From: JBCCTX01 sp964652565
GTDB taxonomy: Bacteria; Bacteroidota; Bacteroidia; J057
DNA: 64,000 nt
Assembly: GCA_964652565.1 (NCBI GenBank)
Contig: CAZZEC010000003.1
Span: 19,867 to 83,866 of the forward strand
Reading direction: 5' to 3'
A model generated the notes under the pieces. The model was given only the letters and a program-made list of their open reading frames with translations, was not told the origin of the DNA and searched no databases. The translations under genes and the position numbers were made by a program. The number at the start of each line of letters is the position of its first letter. Position 1 is the stretch's first letter. This document shows positions 45,127-54,148 of this stretch, piece after piece.

Positions 45127-46116
45127 TTATTCATCAACAACTAGCACTTTATCAATGATGTGTATAACTCCGTTGGTTCCTTGAATATTCACCAATTCAA
45201 TATCATAAACCCGTTGTTTTAGATCTACCAGAAAGCCTACATCTTCGAAAAAGGCAACGTTAATGGGCATACCCTCTAGCCACGTTTCTGAGGTAAATGT
45301 TTCTTCCTGAAAGGATGAAAACCTATTGACGCCTCGCAATATGTGATAACGCAGAAGATCTTCTAATTCGTCAGAAGGTAAACTTTGAATATCATCTCCG
45401 GAAGAATTTGCTGCGAAGAATGATTCAAATGCCTCATTAGTTGGAATAAACAGCGTAAAGGGACCGTCGCTTCTCAGCGTATCCATAAAATTAAATGAAA
45501 GATCAGACCGCTGTATACCTTCGAGGAAGGTAGTAAAAGTAGGGTTGTAAGTAATATGGTCCACAACATCGGGTAAAGGAATGACTTCGTTGACTATATG
45601 TACAAAGCCATTGGTAGCTTCGATGTCTGACTCATCTATGGTAGCTTCATTATTGATACCAAAGCCAGAACCTAGATTAAAAAATATTCTAACCGAATTA
45701 CCAGATCCTCCTCCCAGTAAAAGGGTATTTTGATATCCATCTATCAATTGTGATTCACGCAGCTCAGATTGAACTGTGTGATTAAGGAGCAATCGGGAAA
45801 TATTACTGGAAGTTATATCTGAGATACTAGAAATACCATTAGCGCTAAAATATGCTTCGAAGGCCTCATCAGAAGGGGCGAAGAAAGTGTATTGCCCGGA
45901 TTGCAGCGTGGGGCCAAAGTTAGATTGAGTAATTGCTTCGTTGAGAATCGTTAAATCTGAACGGTTCTGTATCACCTCAAGGAGGTTGGGTCCTTCAGGC
46001 ACCTGAGGAGTGTCTTCTTCGCAACTGGTACCAATCAACAACAATAGCAGTAATAAAATACTTGAAACACCAAATTTGGGGTGTATTGGATAAGTAGTAT
46101 GAAATATTGAAGCCAT
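45127..46116 (-). CDS. lipoprotein with two fasciclin domains
   Basis: A 329-aa lipoprotein (lipobox LIGTSC) with two tandem FAS1 domains: residues about 45-180 (LLEVIQNRSDLTILNEAI... FFAPSDEAFEAYF... GFVHIVNEVI) and about 185-329 (FTTFLEGIQRSDLSF... FIPTNEAFESFF... GVIHIIDKVL). Unlike the two single-domain paralogues in the window, it lacks the CIYFG/CSNG cysteine pair. Surface adhesion or matrix role expected. Monocistronic. Confidence 0.9.
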   Translation of the reverse strand: MASIFHTTYPIHPKFGVSSILLLLLLLIGTSCEEDTPQVPEGPNLLEVIQNRSDLTILNEAITQSNFGPTLQSGQYTFFAPSDEAFEAYFSANGISSISDITSSNISRLLLNHTVQSELRESQLIDGYQNTLLLGGGSGNSVRIFFNLGSGFGINNEATIDESDIEATNGFVHIVNEVIPLPDVVDHITYNPTFTTFLEGIQRSDLSFNFMDTLRSDGPFTLFIPTNEAFESFFAANSSGDDIQSLPSDELEDLLRYHILRGVNRFSSFQEETFTSETWLEGMPINVAFFEDVGFLVDLKQRVYDIELVNIQGTNGVIHIIDKVLVVDE

Positions 46117-46191
46117 ATTAATAGTAATTATATGATACCAATAACAGGATTTTATACTTTAAGGTTGGGTAGTACGACTAGAAAAAATAAA

Positions 46192-47361
46192 TTATTCATT
46201 GATGGTTGATATAGAAAGAATCATTGAAACAATAATAAGGCCTATTACGAAAAGGAAACTGAAATATAAACTACTGTATTGGGCAATAAACCCCAGTATT
46301 ACAGGCCCTAGTAATAATCCTGTGTAACCCACGCCAGCTACTGTTGCGATCCCTTGCGCGGCTGTGATATTGGGAATGCGCGAAGCTTCTCTAAATAGTA
46401 CAGGAACCATACCTGATAATCCAATCCCCACAAGTGTAAACCCAGCAATTGAACTAAAGGTACTGGCAATTAGAACAATGGCTAACCCAATACTCGCAAT
46501 AAGTCCACCGACTATAATGATCGTTTTGGCTTGAAATTTCTCTTGAATGTGATCTCCCATAAATCTTCCCACTGCCATGGCTAAAGAATAGCCTGCAAAA
46601 CCTAAGCCCATTTGAGTAATAGGAGCTCCTGCGACTTCTTTCATGTACACTGTGCTCCAGTCATGGATCGCCCCTTCTCCCATCATCAAGCACATCGCAA
46701 TAATAGCTATACCCATTATTGGCAATACATTAAATGAACGTCTGTCAGAAGATGGTGAAGTGATATCTTTAATGTAAAAATAGTGTTTAAGTAAAAAGAA
46801 CTGAAAGCCAGCCAATAAGATATTTAACACGATCATATGTAGGGTGGGGGAAATGTGGGTTGCTGCGATCAGACCTCCCACACTAGATCCTAGCATAGCA
46901 CCCAGACTAAAAAAACCATGACAACCAGACATAATATAAGTTTGTGATTTTTTTTCAAGCACAGATGCTGTTGCATTCATCGATATATCCATAAGGCCAC
47001 CTGACATACCTACTAAAAATAGGGTAAGACAAAGTATACTGAATTGATTAGAGAAAAGAGGTATCATGAAAAGCAAGCAATTCAACCAGGTACTATATGC
47101 TGTTGTTTTACCATCTCCCCACCGTCGGATAAAAATACTACTTAAAGGCATCATTATAACTGCACCTACTGCAAAGCAGAAAAGAGCTATCCCTAGCTGT
47201 CCCTCAGATAAGGCTAACTTATCTTTCATATAGGGTATATATATAATCCATGTACTAAGTGGCAAGGCATGGATGAGAAAAATAAGACCTATGGCTCCAT
47301 GAGAGGTATTTTTTAGAAATGGGGCTAACGGATTGATTCTATTTTTTGAATGCATAGACAC
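46192..47361 (-). CDS. MFS transporter
   Basis: A 389-aa major facilitator with about 12 membrane helices. The motif A-like loop appears as SSIFIRRWGDGKTTA between helices 2 and 3, and a GxxDxxMN motif (SGGLMDISMNATA) in helix 5 is the pattern of sugar-type MFS proteins related to FucP/YbjJ. Substrate unknown. Divergent from the symporter at 47500, with 138 bp between the starts. Confidence 0.85.
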   Translation of the reverse strand: MSMHSKNRINPLAPFLKNTSHGAIGLIFLIHALPLSTWIIYIPYMKDKLALSEGQLGIALFCFAVGAVIMMPLSSIFIRRWGDGKTTAYSTWLNCLLFMIPLFSNQFSILCLTLFLVGMSGGLMDISMNATASVLEKKSQTYIMSGCHGFFSLGAMLGSSVGGLIAATHISPTLHMIVLNILLAGFQFFLLKHYFYIKDITSPSSDRRSFNVLPIMGIAIIAMCLMMGEGAIHDWSTVYMKEVAGAPITQMGLGFAGYSLAMAVGRFMGDHIQEKFQAKTIIIVGGLIASIGLAIVLIASTFSSIAGFTLVGIGLSGMVPVLFREASRIPNITAAQGIATVAGVGYTGLLLGPVILGFIAQYSSLYFSFLFVIGLIIVSMILSISTINE

Positions 47362-47465
47362 ATATTTATCAACGGCATAAAGAAGGTGATTTTATGGTGC
47401 ATGTGCAATGTGAGTATTTGTGCAAGCTTTTTTAAAAACTGCGAATATGCCACAGATAAAACACT

Positions 47466-47473
47466 TATTTTTG
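47466..47473 (+). promoter_or_regulatory. putative -7 box TATTTTTG
   Basis: An exact TAnnTTTG match 27 bp before the chosen start codon at 47500; transcription would begin about 47479, after the upstream ATG at 47350. This supports the later start. No clear -33 element. Confidence 0.4.
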
Positions 47474-47499
47474 GGCTAAAACTTATACAACACACCATA

Positions 47500-48873
47500 A
47501 TGCTACTGTTCTTTATCATTCTTTACTTGTTAATCACACTTATGATTGGGTGGTGGGCATCAAGGAAAGTGAAAACGACACAAGATTTTGTCGTTGCAGG
47601 GAGGAAACTACCTATGATCATTGCTGGTACAGCACTATTTGCAACTTGGTTTGGTTCCGAAACGATTATGGGGGCATCATCGGAATTTGTAAGTAGCGGA
47701 CTGATCGGAGTCATAGAAGATCCTTTTGGGGCAGCGCTGTGTCTCATCTTAGTTGGACTTTTTTATGCCCGTCCCCTTTATAAAATGAATATTCTGACAT
47801 TTAATGATTTCTATAGAGATAGATTTAATAGTACTGCTGAGTTAATTTCTTCAGTATTTAATATTCTATCTTATTTTGGTTGGATCGCAGCTCAAATGGT
47901 TGCATTGGCTATATTATTAGAAGTAATCACAAATATTCCCAGGATCACAGGTATAGCAGTCGTTTCTTTGATTGTGATGTTTTATACATATATTGGTGGG
48001 ATGTGGGCTGTTTCAATTGCAGATGTGATGCAAACGGTAGTGATCATTGTAGGATTAATTATACTGGGCATAATGGTATGGAGTGAGGTAGGAGGATTGC
48101 CCACATTAATAAATAACACACCCAACGGTTTTTTTTCAATCGTACCCAAACCGGATTTCGAACATATTGTACATTATATAGCTGCCTGGATTACAATTGG
48201 GCTAGGATCTATCCCTCAGCAAGATGTTTTCCAGCGCGTAAATTCTGCCAAATCGGAGCGTGCAGCAGTCAACGCTTCTTATTTTTCAGGATTATTATAT
48301 TTGACCATTGCATTTATTCCTTTAGGTATAGCCCTGGGAGCTAAACAATTATACCCAGAACTTTTACAAGGAGATACTCAAATGCTAATACCTCTAATGG
48401 TATTGGAACACGGGAACCTATTTTCACAGGTGCTGTTTTTAGGAGCCTTGTTATCTGCGATCTTGAGTACAGCAAGTGGAGCAATCCTGGCACCCGCAAC
48501 AATATTGGGGGAAAATTTTATTCGCCCTTTATTTCCTACACTGAATGATGCGCAACTTCTAAGAATGATGAGATACTCAGTCATATTAATAACCTTGGTT
48601 TCGGCCTTAATGGCTGTCTTATCAAACAATATATATGAGTTAGTCGCTCAGGCATCTTCATTGAGTCTGGTTTCATTGTTTGTACCACTTACATCGGGAC
48701 TTTATATAAGACGAGCTAATAATGTAGGAGCTATTTTATCAATGGTGTTGGGTTTAGGAACATGGATATTTTTTGAATTTTTCCCTACCATTATTCCTTC
48801 CATACTATTAGGTTTGTTGGGGAGTATAATAGGTATGGCTGTAGGTATTCTTTTAGTCAGCGCGAATAAATAA
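47500..48873 (+). CDS. sodium:solute symporter (SSS family)
   Basis: A 457-aa Na+/solute symporter. The start at 47500 (MLLFFIILYLL) places the first helix at the N-terminus; the longer frame from 47350 would overlap the divergent MFS gene and add a non-conserved Cys-rich leader. Motifs GWWASRKVKTTQDFVVAGRKLP, ATWFGSETIMGASSEF, and IPQQDVFQRVNSAKSER are typical of the proline/pantothenate branch. About 13 membrane helices. Substrate unknown. Confidence 0.88.
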   Translation: MLLFFIILYLLITLMIGWWASRKVKTTQDFVVAGRKLPMIIAGTALFATWFGSETIMGASSEFVSSGLIGVIEDPFGAALCLILVGLFYARPLYKMNILTFNDFYRDRFNSTAELISSVFNILSYFGWIAAQMVALAILLEVITNIPRITGIAVVSLIVMFYTYIGGMWAVSIADVMQTVVIIVGLIILGIMVWSEVGGLPTLINNTPNGFFSIVPKPDFEHIVHYIAAWITIGLGSIPQQDVFQRVNSAKSERAAVNASYFSGLLYLTIAFIPLGIALGAKQLYPELLQGDTQMLIPLMVLEHGNLFSQVLFLGALLSAILSTASGAILAPATILGENFIRPLFPTLNDAQLLRMMRYSVILITLVSALMAVLSNNIYELVAQASSLSLVSLFVPLTSGLYIRRANNVGAILSMVLGLGTWIFFEFFPTIIPSILLGLLGSIIGMAVGILLVSANK

Positions 48874-48977
48874 CACTCGTAGAAACAACGTAACGGTTAA
48901 TGTTTTGTTGATGGATTGTTTATAATTTAGTACATATATTAATAGTACAATATGGAATTAAGCCTTCATAATTTTTC

Positions 48978-50120
48978 ATGATAAACACATCGTACATGCT
49001 GCATACATTTTTTTTTATAGCCGGAATATATTTCATGGCACTTAGCTCCTTCGCTCAAGAAGAATTAAGCCCCCTAACACCAGAGCCCCAGCCTTTGAGA
49101 ATGGGCGTCGTTGGTCTCACTCATGACCATGTTCATGGACTCCTAAACCGGATAGATACTACCGGGGAGATAGTAATTGTAGGTATCGCAGAGCCTAACA
49201 GTAGGCTATCTGACAGATATATTCGTAGGTATAATCTTGATCCTCAGATCATTTTTGAATCTATGGATGAAATGCTATTCGAGACAAAGCCTGAAGTAGT
49301 AGTAGCATTTAATAGTATTTATGAACACCTGGAAGTAGTAAGAGCCTGTGCTCCTATGGGAATACACGTGATGGTGGAAAAGCCCTTGGCGATCAATCTG
49401 GAACATGCGGAAGAAATGGCAAGACTGTCGAGAATATACGATATACATCTACTGACCAACTATGAAACGACTTGGTATCAAAGCCATTTTCAAGCTTACA
49501 ACATGATACACCAAAGCAAGGAGATAGGAACTGTTAGAAAAATAGTCGTCCACGATGGGCATAAAGGACCTTTGGAAATTGGAGTTAGCAAAGAATTTCT
49601 CTCCTGGCTTACAAACCCTCAGCTCAATGGAGGAGGAGCGATCATGGATTTTGGATGCTATGGAGCAAATTTAGCTACGTGGTTGCTGAAAGGAGCTATA
49701 CCTAACAGTGTTGTCGCAGTTACGCAAAGTCTTAAGCCCAATATCTATCCGCTGGTAGATGATGAAGCCTCCATTATCCTCTCTTATCCCAATTCGCAGG
49801 TAATTATACAGGCATCCTGGAATTGGCCTTTTAGCAGAAAAGATATTCAAATATATGGAGAAACAGGATATGTATTTGCCCAGAACAAACAGATGGTCCG
49901 TTTTAGACTTAATGAAGATCAACCAGAATACGAATATGAACTCCCAGCATTGACACCTCCGTATCATAATCCCTTTTTGTATTTTAAAGCTGTTGTTAGA
50001 GGAGAAATAGAACCTCATGCTTTTGACTTATCTTCCCTTACCAATAATATCATCGTCATGCAAATATTGGATGCTGCTAAAGAGAGTGCCCGGACAGGGA
50101 AAGTCATTTATTTTGATTAG
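48978..50120 (+). CDS. exported Gfo/Idh/MocA-family oxidoreductase
   Basis: A 380-aa oxidoreductase. A Sec-type signal (residues 1-27, ending SFAQ) precedes the Rossmann domain (PLRMGVVGLTHDHVHGLL) and the EKP motif (HVMVEKPLAINLEHAEEMA); the C-terminal dehydrogenase domain follows. The usual GxGxxG is GVVGLTHDH, with His and Asp where the second half is normally Gly/Ala. Exported members of this family usually carry a twin-arginine signal, and none is visible. It may use a tightly bound NAD(P) on a sugar substrate. Downstream of the symporter by 104 bp, possibly cotranscribed. Confidence 0.85.
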   Translation: MINTSYMLHTFFFIAGIYFMALSSFAQEELSPLTPEPQPLRMGVVGLTHDHVHGLLNRIDTTGEIVIVGIAEPNSRLSDRYIRRYNLDPQIIFESMDEMLFETKPEVVVAFNSIYEHLEVVRACAPMGIHVMVEKPLAINLEHAEEMARLSRIYDIHLLTNYETTWYQSHFQAYNMIHQSKEIGTVRKIVVHDGHKGPLEIGVSKEFLSWLTNPQLNGGGAIMDFGCYGANLATWLLKGAIPNSVVAVTQSLKPNIYPLVDDEASIILSYPNSQVIIQASWNWPFSRKDIQIYGETGYVFAQNKQMVRFRLNEDQPEYEYELPALTPPYHNPFLYFKAVVRGEIEPHAFDLSSLTNNIIVMQILDAAKESARTGKVIYFD

Positions 50121-50136
50121 ATGAAATAAAACTAAC

Positions 50137-51456
50137 TTAGATTCCTACATGAAGGAAAGTATGGGTTAACTCTCCCATCATGATCCCCTCAGCATCTACT
50201 TGTAAAAGGGTAGCAGGCTTGATTTGATTGGTAAAGTTAGGATCAAAAGGGATTGCCACTTTGATATAGTTATCCGTAAATCCAAACATCATACCTTCTT
50301 TTTCTTCTTGTTCGAATAACACAGGTCTTTCAGTCCCAACAAATTGTTCGTAGAAAAATCTTTTTTTCATGTTCGACAAATTCCTTAATCGCTGATTGCG
50401 TTGTCGACGTATTTTAATAGGGACCTGATGTTTCATATCTGCAGCAGGCGTATTGTCTCTAGCAGAATAAGTAAACACGTGCAAGTAGGATATGTCAAGA
50501 TGATTGAGAAAGCTGTAAGTGTCTTCAAAGTGTTGTTCGGTCTCTCCAGGAAAGCCTACTATTACATCTACACCGATACAAGCCTGAGGCATGATGGATT
50601 TAATCTTTTGAACTCGATCCTCATATAATTCTCTGCGATACCTACGACGCATTTGGGCGAGTATTTCATTATTACCACTTTGAAGAGGAATATGGAAATG
50701 AGGCATAAATCGCCGTGATTGTCCTACAAATTCAATGATTTCATCATTCAGAAGATTGGGCTCAATGGAGGAAATTCTGAAGCGAGAGATTCCTTCAACT
50801 TCGTCTAAGGCTCGTATTACATCCAGAAAATTTTCAGGCTGATCCTTACCATAATCTCCTATATTTACCCCTGTTAATACAATCTCTTGTATACCTTGCT
50901 TTGCAATATTGTGCGCATTGTCTACTATACTATCAAGAGAGTCACTTCTACTTTTTCCTCTTGCTAATGGTATTGTACAAAAACTGCATTTATAATCGCA
51001 GCCATCTTGAATTTTTAGGAAGGTACGTGTGCGGTCCCCCAGGGAATATGCGTACGTAAATTCGTTGACTGTATGGATATCACTGTTGTAAATGCACGGA
51101 TTATCGGTCTTCTTAAAATCGTCTATGAGCGTAAGAATTCTAAATTTATCGCCTGCGCCAACCACAAGGTCTACACCTGGAATTTTTGCTATTTCCTCTG
51201 GCTTAAGTTGAGCATAGCATCCAGAAACGATTACAAACCCATCAGGATTTTTCTTCAATGCCTGACGGATTATATTTCTACATTTACTGTTAGCCTGCTC
51301 TGTAACAGAACAGGTATTCACAACGTAAATGTCAGCCTTATCTGAAAAATCCGTCTTAGTAAATCCTTGCTCGAGAAATTGTCTACCTATGGCAGAAGTT
51401 TCTGCAAAGTTTAACTTACAACCCAACGTATAAAAAGCTACCTTCTTCATGAGCAT
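50137..51456 (-). CDS. mtaB: tRNA threonylcarbamoyladenosine methylthiotransferase MtaB
   Basis: A 439-aa radical-SAM methylthiotransferase that adds a methylthio group to t6A37 of tRNAs. The UPF0004 domain (residues 1-120) has Cys in TLGCKLNFAE, NTCSVT and SGCYAQ, which bind one 4Fe-4S cluster. The radical SAM CxxxCxxC is DGCDYKCSFCTIP. A TRAM domain closes the protein (RPVLFEQEEKEG...). The KLNFAE form and lack of a GCRRM-type MiaB signature favour MtaB over MiaB or RimO. Start at 51456; a Met two residues later is also possible. Confidence 0.92.
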   Translation of the reverse strand: MLMKKVAFYTLGCKLNFAETSAIGRQFLEQGFTKTDFSDKADIYVVNTCSVTEQANSKCRNIIRQALKKNPDGFVIVSGCYAQLKPEEIAKIPGVDLVVGAGDKFRILTLIDDFKKTDNPCIYNSDIHTVNEFTYAYSLGDRTRTFLKIQDGCDYKCSFCTIPLARGKSRSDSLDSIVDNAHNIAKQGIQEIVLTGVNIGDYGKDQPENFLDVIRALDEVEGISRFRISSIEPNLLNDEIIEFVGQSRRFMPHFHIPLQSGNNEILAQMRRRYRRELYEDRVQKIKSIMPQACIGVDVIVGFPGETEQHFEDTYSFLNHLDISYLHVFTYSARDNTPAADMKHQVPIKIRRQRNQRLRNLSNMKKRFFYEQFVGTERPVLFEQEEKEGMMFGFTDNYIKVAIPFDPNFTNQIKPATLLQVDAEGIMMGELTHTFLHVGI

Positions 51457-51825
51457 ATTGCCCTTAAAATTCGAAATTATTAGGTTTAATCATGCTTCTT
51501 CCCCTAATATATAATACACAATCATATTTAAATGACCGGAAAATATTATATATCTAATTCCTAATATCATTTAGCATAAGATTTAATTTCCTCCCTGCAG
51601 GGCTGTTTGTGAAGATGGAGAGGGAGGTGTAGGTGGGTGAATATGAATAAGATGAAAAATTTAAAAAATTCATATTGTATTCCTTACTCATCCCTCTACT
51701 TCCCCTTCTTAATCTGCACAATACATTACCCTAAGGTGGTATAAATCATTACGTAAACAGGTCTATCTATTTACTGTCTCGCAAAGATAAGGTTTTAATT
51801 TCAGTGAAAGTAAAGGGTCAATGGT
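51457..51825. other. intergenic region upstream of mtaB, nothing recognised
   Basis: No ORF or strong hairpin. Contains a palindromic CCCTGCAGGG near 51596 and a purine-rich stretch (GGAGAGGGAGGTG) of no evident role. MITE copy 3 follows. Confidence 0.5.
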
Positions 51826-51949
51826 AGGGCAAACGCACTAAAATCATTAATAGCTAGAAATCAAAAGCTTACAATGATCCAATGTTTAAGTATTTTAATA
51901 ACGACCCATTAACAATTAATTATTCATACAATTTGGTGCGTTTGCCCTG
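51826..51949 (-). mobile_element. MITE copy 3 (subfamily B, reverse orientation), 124 bp
   Basis: Reads AGGGCAAACGCAC at its left edge and GTGCGTTTGCCCTG at its right, so the CAGGG end lies to the right. Flanks are a 10-bp duplication with one mismatch, GGTCAATGGT (51816-51825) and GGTCAATGAT (51950-51959). The interior belongs with copy 5 and differs from copies 1, 2 and 4. It ends 27 bp past the symporter stop codon. No ORF. Confidence 0.9.
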
Positions 51950-51976
51950 GGTCAATGATAGAAGCTAACCTACTAG

Positions 51977-53776
51977 CTATTGAGTTTTCAGTTTGTTCCA
52001 AACTCTAAAGATAAAGAATATCCCTGCTATAGACAATAAAGTAAGCCCAAACGCTTCAGTGACATTTCCATAAATCCATTGGCCTGTAGCAAATAAGGTT
52101 GAATAGATAGTAATGCTCCCTATGACCATGCATAAGAGTTCCAACGGTAGTTGTGAAGGGGCTTCAGATATTTCCAATCCTCTGCTTTTGGCTCTATCGA
52201 GTACAGGAGTCCATCCTGGACCTCCTGGACGGATTTTTTGATAAAACGCAATAAGTGTTTCATCATCATCTGGCGGGGTGAAAAATGTACCTACTATCCA
52301 AATAATCGTCGTCAATAAAGCACCTAGCACGATTTTTTGATGACTGACAAGCAGAGGCAAGTCATAACCCTGCGCTATGAGTCTATCGTGAAAAAAGGTG
52401 AGATATCCAGCAATGACTAGTGAAGCGACCATGGCTACAATTTCAGTTACAGCATTGATTCTCCACCAGAACCATCTTAAAATGTATATCAACCCTGTAC
52501 CTGCTCCTAACAATAGCAATAAATTAAATGCCTGAGTAGAATCGTTGAGTAAAAGTCCTAAGCCTAATCCCAAGACAGCCGTTAATACACTGAATATCCT
52601 TCCCATCCACACCAGGTGTCTGTTTCCTGCCTTGGGATTGATAAATCTTTGGTAGAAATCATTCACAAGATAAGAGGCCCCAAGATTTAATTGCGTAGAC
52701 ATAGTTGACATGAATGCAGCAATCAATGATGCTGCTACTAATCCTAATAATCCTTGTGGGAGATAGCTTAGCATAGCTGGATAAGCCACATCATGCCCTA
52801 GCTTATCTTCAGGTAAATTAGGGAAAGCAGTTTGAAGATCGGTAAGCTCTGGAAAAACAATTAGTGAAGACAAGGCGATAATAATCCAGGGCCAGGGACG
52901 TAATGCATAATGAGCAGCATTATAAAAAAGCGTTGCGCCGATAGAGTTTCTTTCATCTTTGGCAGAAAACATACGCTGTGATATATATCCGCCACCACCA
53001 GGTTCAGAACCCGGGTAATATGAAGCCCACCACTGTACAGCAAGAGGAACCAATAGTACCGGTACCCAAACTTCTGGATTAGAAAGGTCAGGCAATAAGC
53101 TGAGCTTGGGGGTTACATTGGGATGCTCCAGGAGGTTAGAAATTCCTCCAACCTGATCCATATTAACGAGATAGATAGCCGCCCATACTGAACCAATCAT
53201 TGCCATGACAAACTGAACAAAGTCCGTAATAATTACTGCCTTAAGGCCCCCAAGTGCACTATAGGCCAGCGTAATAGACCCTGCTATTAATAACGTCTGC
53301 CAACCTGGGATTCCCAAAATGATTTCTCCAAATTTTACAGCTGCGAGAGATACTGCTCCCATCACAACCACATTGAAGATCAATCCCAGATATAATGCGC
53401 GAAATCCTCTGAGAAAAGTTGCTGCTTTTCCTGAATATCTTAATTCATAAAACTCAACATCAGTCATTAATTCAGATCTCCTCCACAACTTGGCATATAC
53501 AAATACCGTTAGCATTCCCGTTAATAAAAATGCCCACCATCCCCAATTCCCTGAAACTCCATTCTCTCTCACCAATCCTGTTACCAGGTTTGGAGTATCT
53601 GAGGAGAATGTAGTAGCTACCATAGAAACACCTAACAGCCACCAGGGCATGTTTCGGCCCGAAAGAAAATATTCTGTAGTACTTGAGCCTGCTTTTCTTG
53701 ATACGATCAAGCCCACAACAAGTGAAACAATAAAAAAGGCTATAATAATAGCCCAGTCAAAGGCAGTTAAGTTCAT
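51977..53776 (-). CDS. sodium/solute (sugar-type) symporter, SSS family
   Basis: A 599-aa Na+/solute symporter of the SGLT-like branch, about 14-15 membrane helices. Motifs: FLSGRNMPWWLLGVSMVATTFSSDTPNLVTG (helix 1, sodium site), YSALGGLKAVIITDFVQF, GGGYISQRMFSAKDERNSIGATL and AAFMSTMSTQLNLGASYLVNDFYQRF. The large C-terminal extension with PPDDDETLIAFYQKIRPGGPGWTPV is typical of Bacteroidota members placed beside glycosidase genes. A sugar or sugar-acid substrate is likely. MITE copies 3 and 4 flank it closely on both sides in opposite orientation. Confidence 0.9.
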   Translation of the reverse strand: MNLTAFDWAIIIAFFIVSLVVGLIVSRKAGSSTTEYFLSGRNMPWWLLGVSMVATTFSSDTPNLVTGLVRENGVSGNWGWWAFLLTGMLTVFVYAKLWRRSELMTDVEFYELRYSGKAATFLRGFRALYLGLIFNVVVMGAVSLAAVKFGEIILGIPGWQTLLIAGSITLAYSALGGLKAVIITDFVQFVMAMIGSVWAAIYLVNMDQVGGISNLLEHPNVTPKLSLLPDLSNPEVWVPVLLVPLAVQWWASYYPGSEPGGGGYISQRMFSAKDERNSIGATLFYNAAHYALRPWPWIIIALSSLIVFPELTDLQTAFPNLPEDKLGHDVAYPAMLSYLPQGLLGLVAASLIAAFMSTMSTQLNLGASYLVNDFYQRFINPKAGNRHLVWMGRIFSVLTAVLGLGLGLLLNDSTQAFNLLLLLGAGTGLIYILRWFWWRINAVTEIVAMVASLVIAGYLTFFHDRLIAQGYDLPLLVSHQKIVLGALLTTIIWIVGTFFTPPDDDETLIAFYQKIRPGGPGWTPVLDRAKSRGLEISEAPSQLPLELLCMVIGSITIYSTLFATGQWIYGNVTEAFGLTLLSIAGIFFIFRVWNKLKTQ

Positions 53777-53816
53777 ATTAGCATCAATCAGTAGTAGAAC
53801 AGTGTGTCAGTAAATG

Positions 53817-53940
53817 CAGGGCAAACGCACCAAATTTTATAAATAATTCATTGTTAATTAATTACGATTAAAATGATTATATATTGACTCAAATTAAGCT
53901 GCTGACTAGCAGTTGTTAATGATTTTAGTGCGTTTGACCT
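53817..53940 (+). mobile_element. MITE copy 4 (subfamily A), 124 bp
   Basis: Begins CAGGGCAAACGCACC and ends GTGCGTTTGACCT (one change in the right end). Flanked by an 11-bp duplication with one mismatch, GTCAGTAAATG (53806-53816) and GTCAGTTAATG (53941-53951). It lies 40 bp upstream of the symporter start, inside its probable promoter region, with its left end facing the gene. The remainder of the 372-bp intergenic space up to 54148 shows no other feature. Confidence 0.92.
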
Positions 53941-54148
53941 GTCAGTTAATGGCTATTGAAAAGAAATTAATTTGTTGCTCCTATGTTTATAATTCGAACA
54001 TAATTGGATAAAGTAGGTAAATAATCATAGGCTTTCAAACTCTTAACTGAAAAATGTTGTAATTTCATTTAATTATTATTCTTTAATACCTAATTGTATC
54101 ATGACCTTCTTGAAGAGAGGTTAAATCGTCGACTGAACAGATATAGTA

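Noticed and set aside
47350..47499. N-terminal extension of the symporter at 47500
   Set aside because: It overlaps the divergent MFS gene start, is Cys-rich and unlike the family, and a TAnnTTTG box lies inside it.
51826..53940. Composite transposon made of MITE copies 3 and 4 around the symporter
   Set aside because: Each copy has its own target duplication and they are of different subfamilies, so there is no sign that the whole unit inserted as one.
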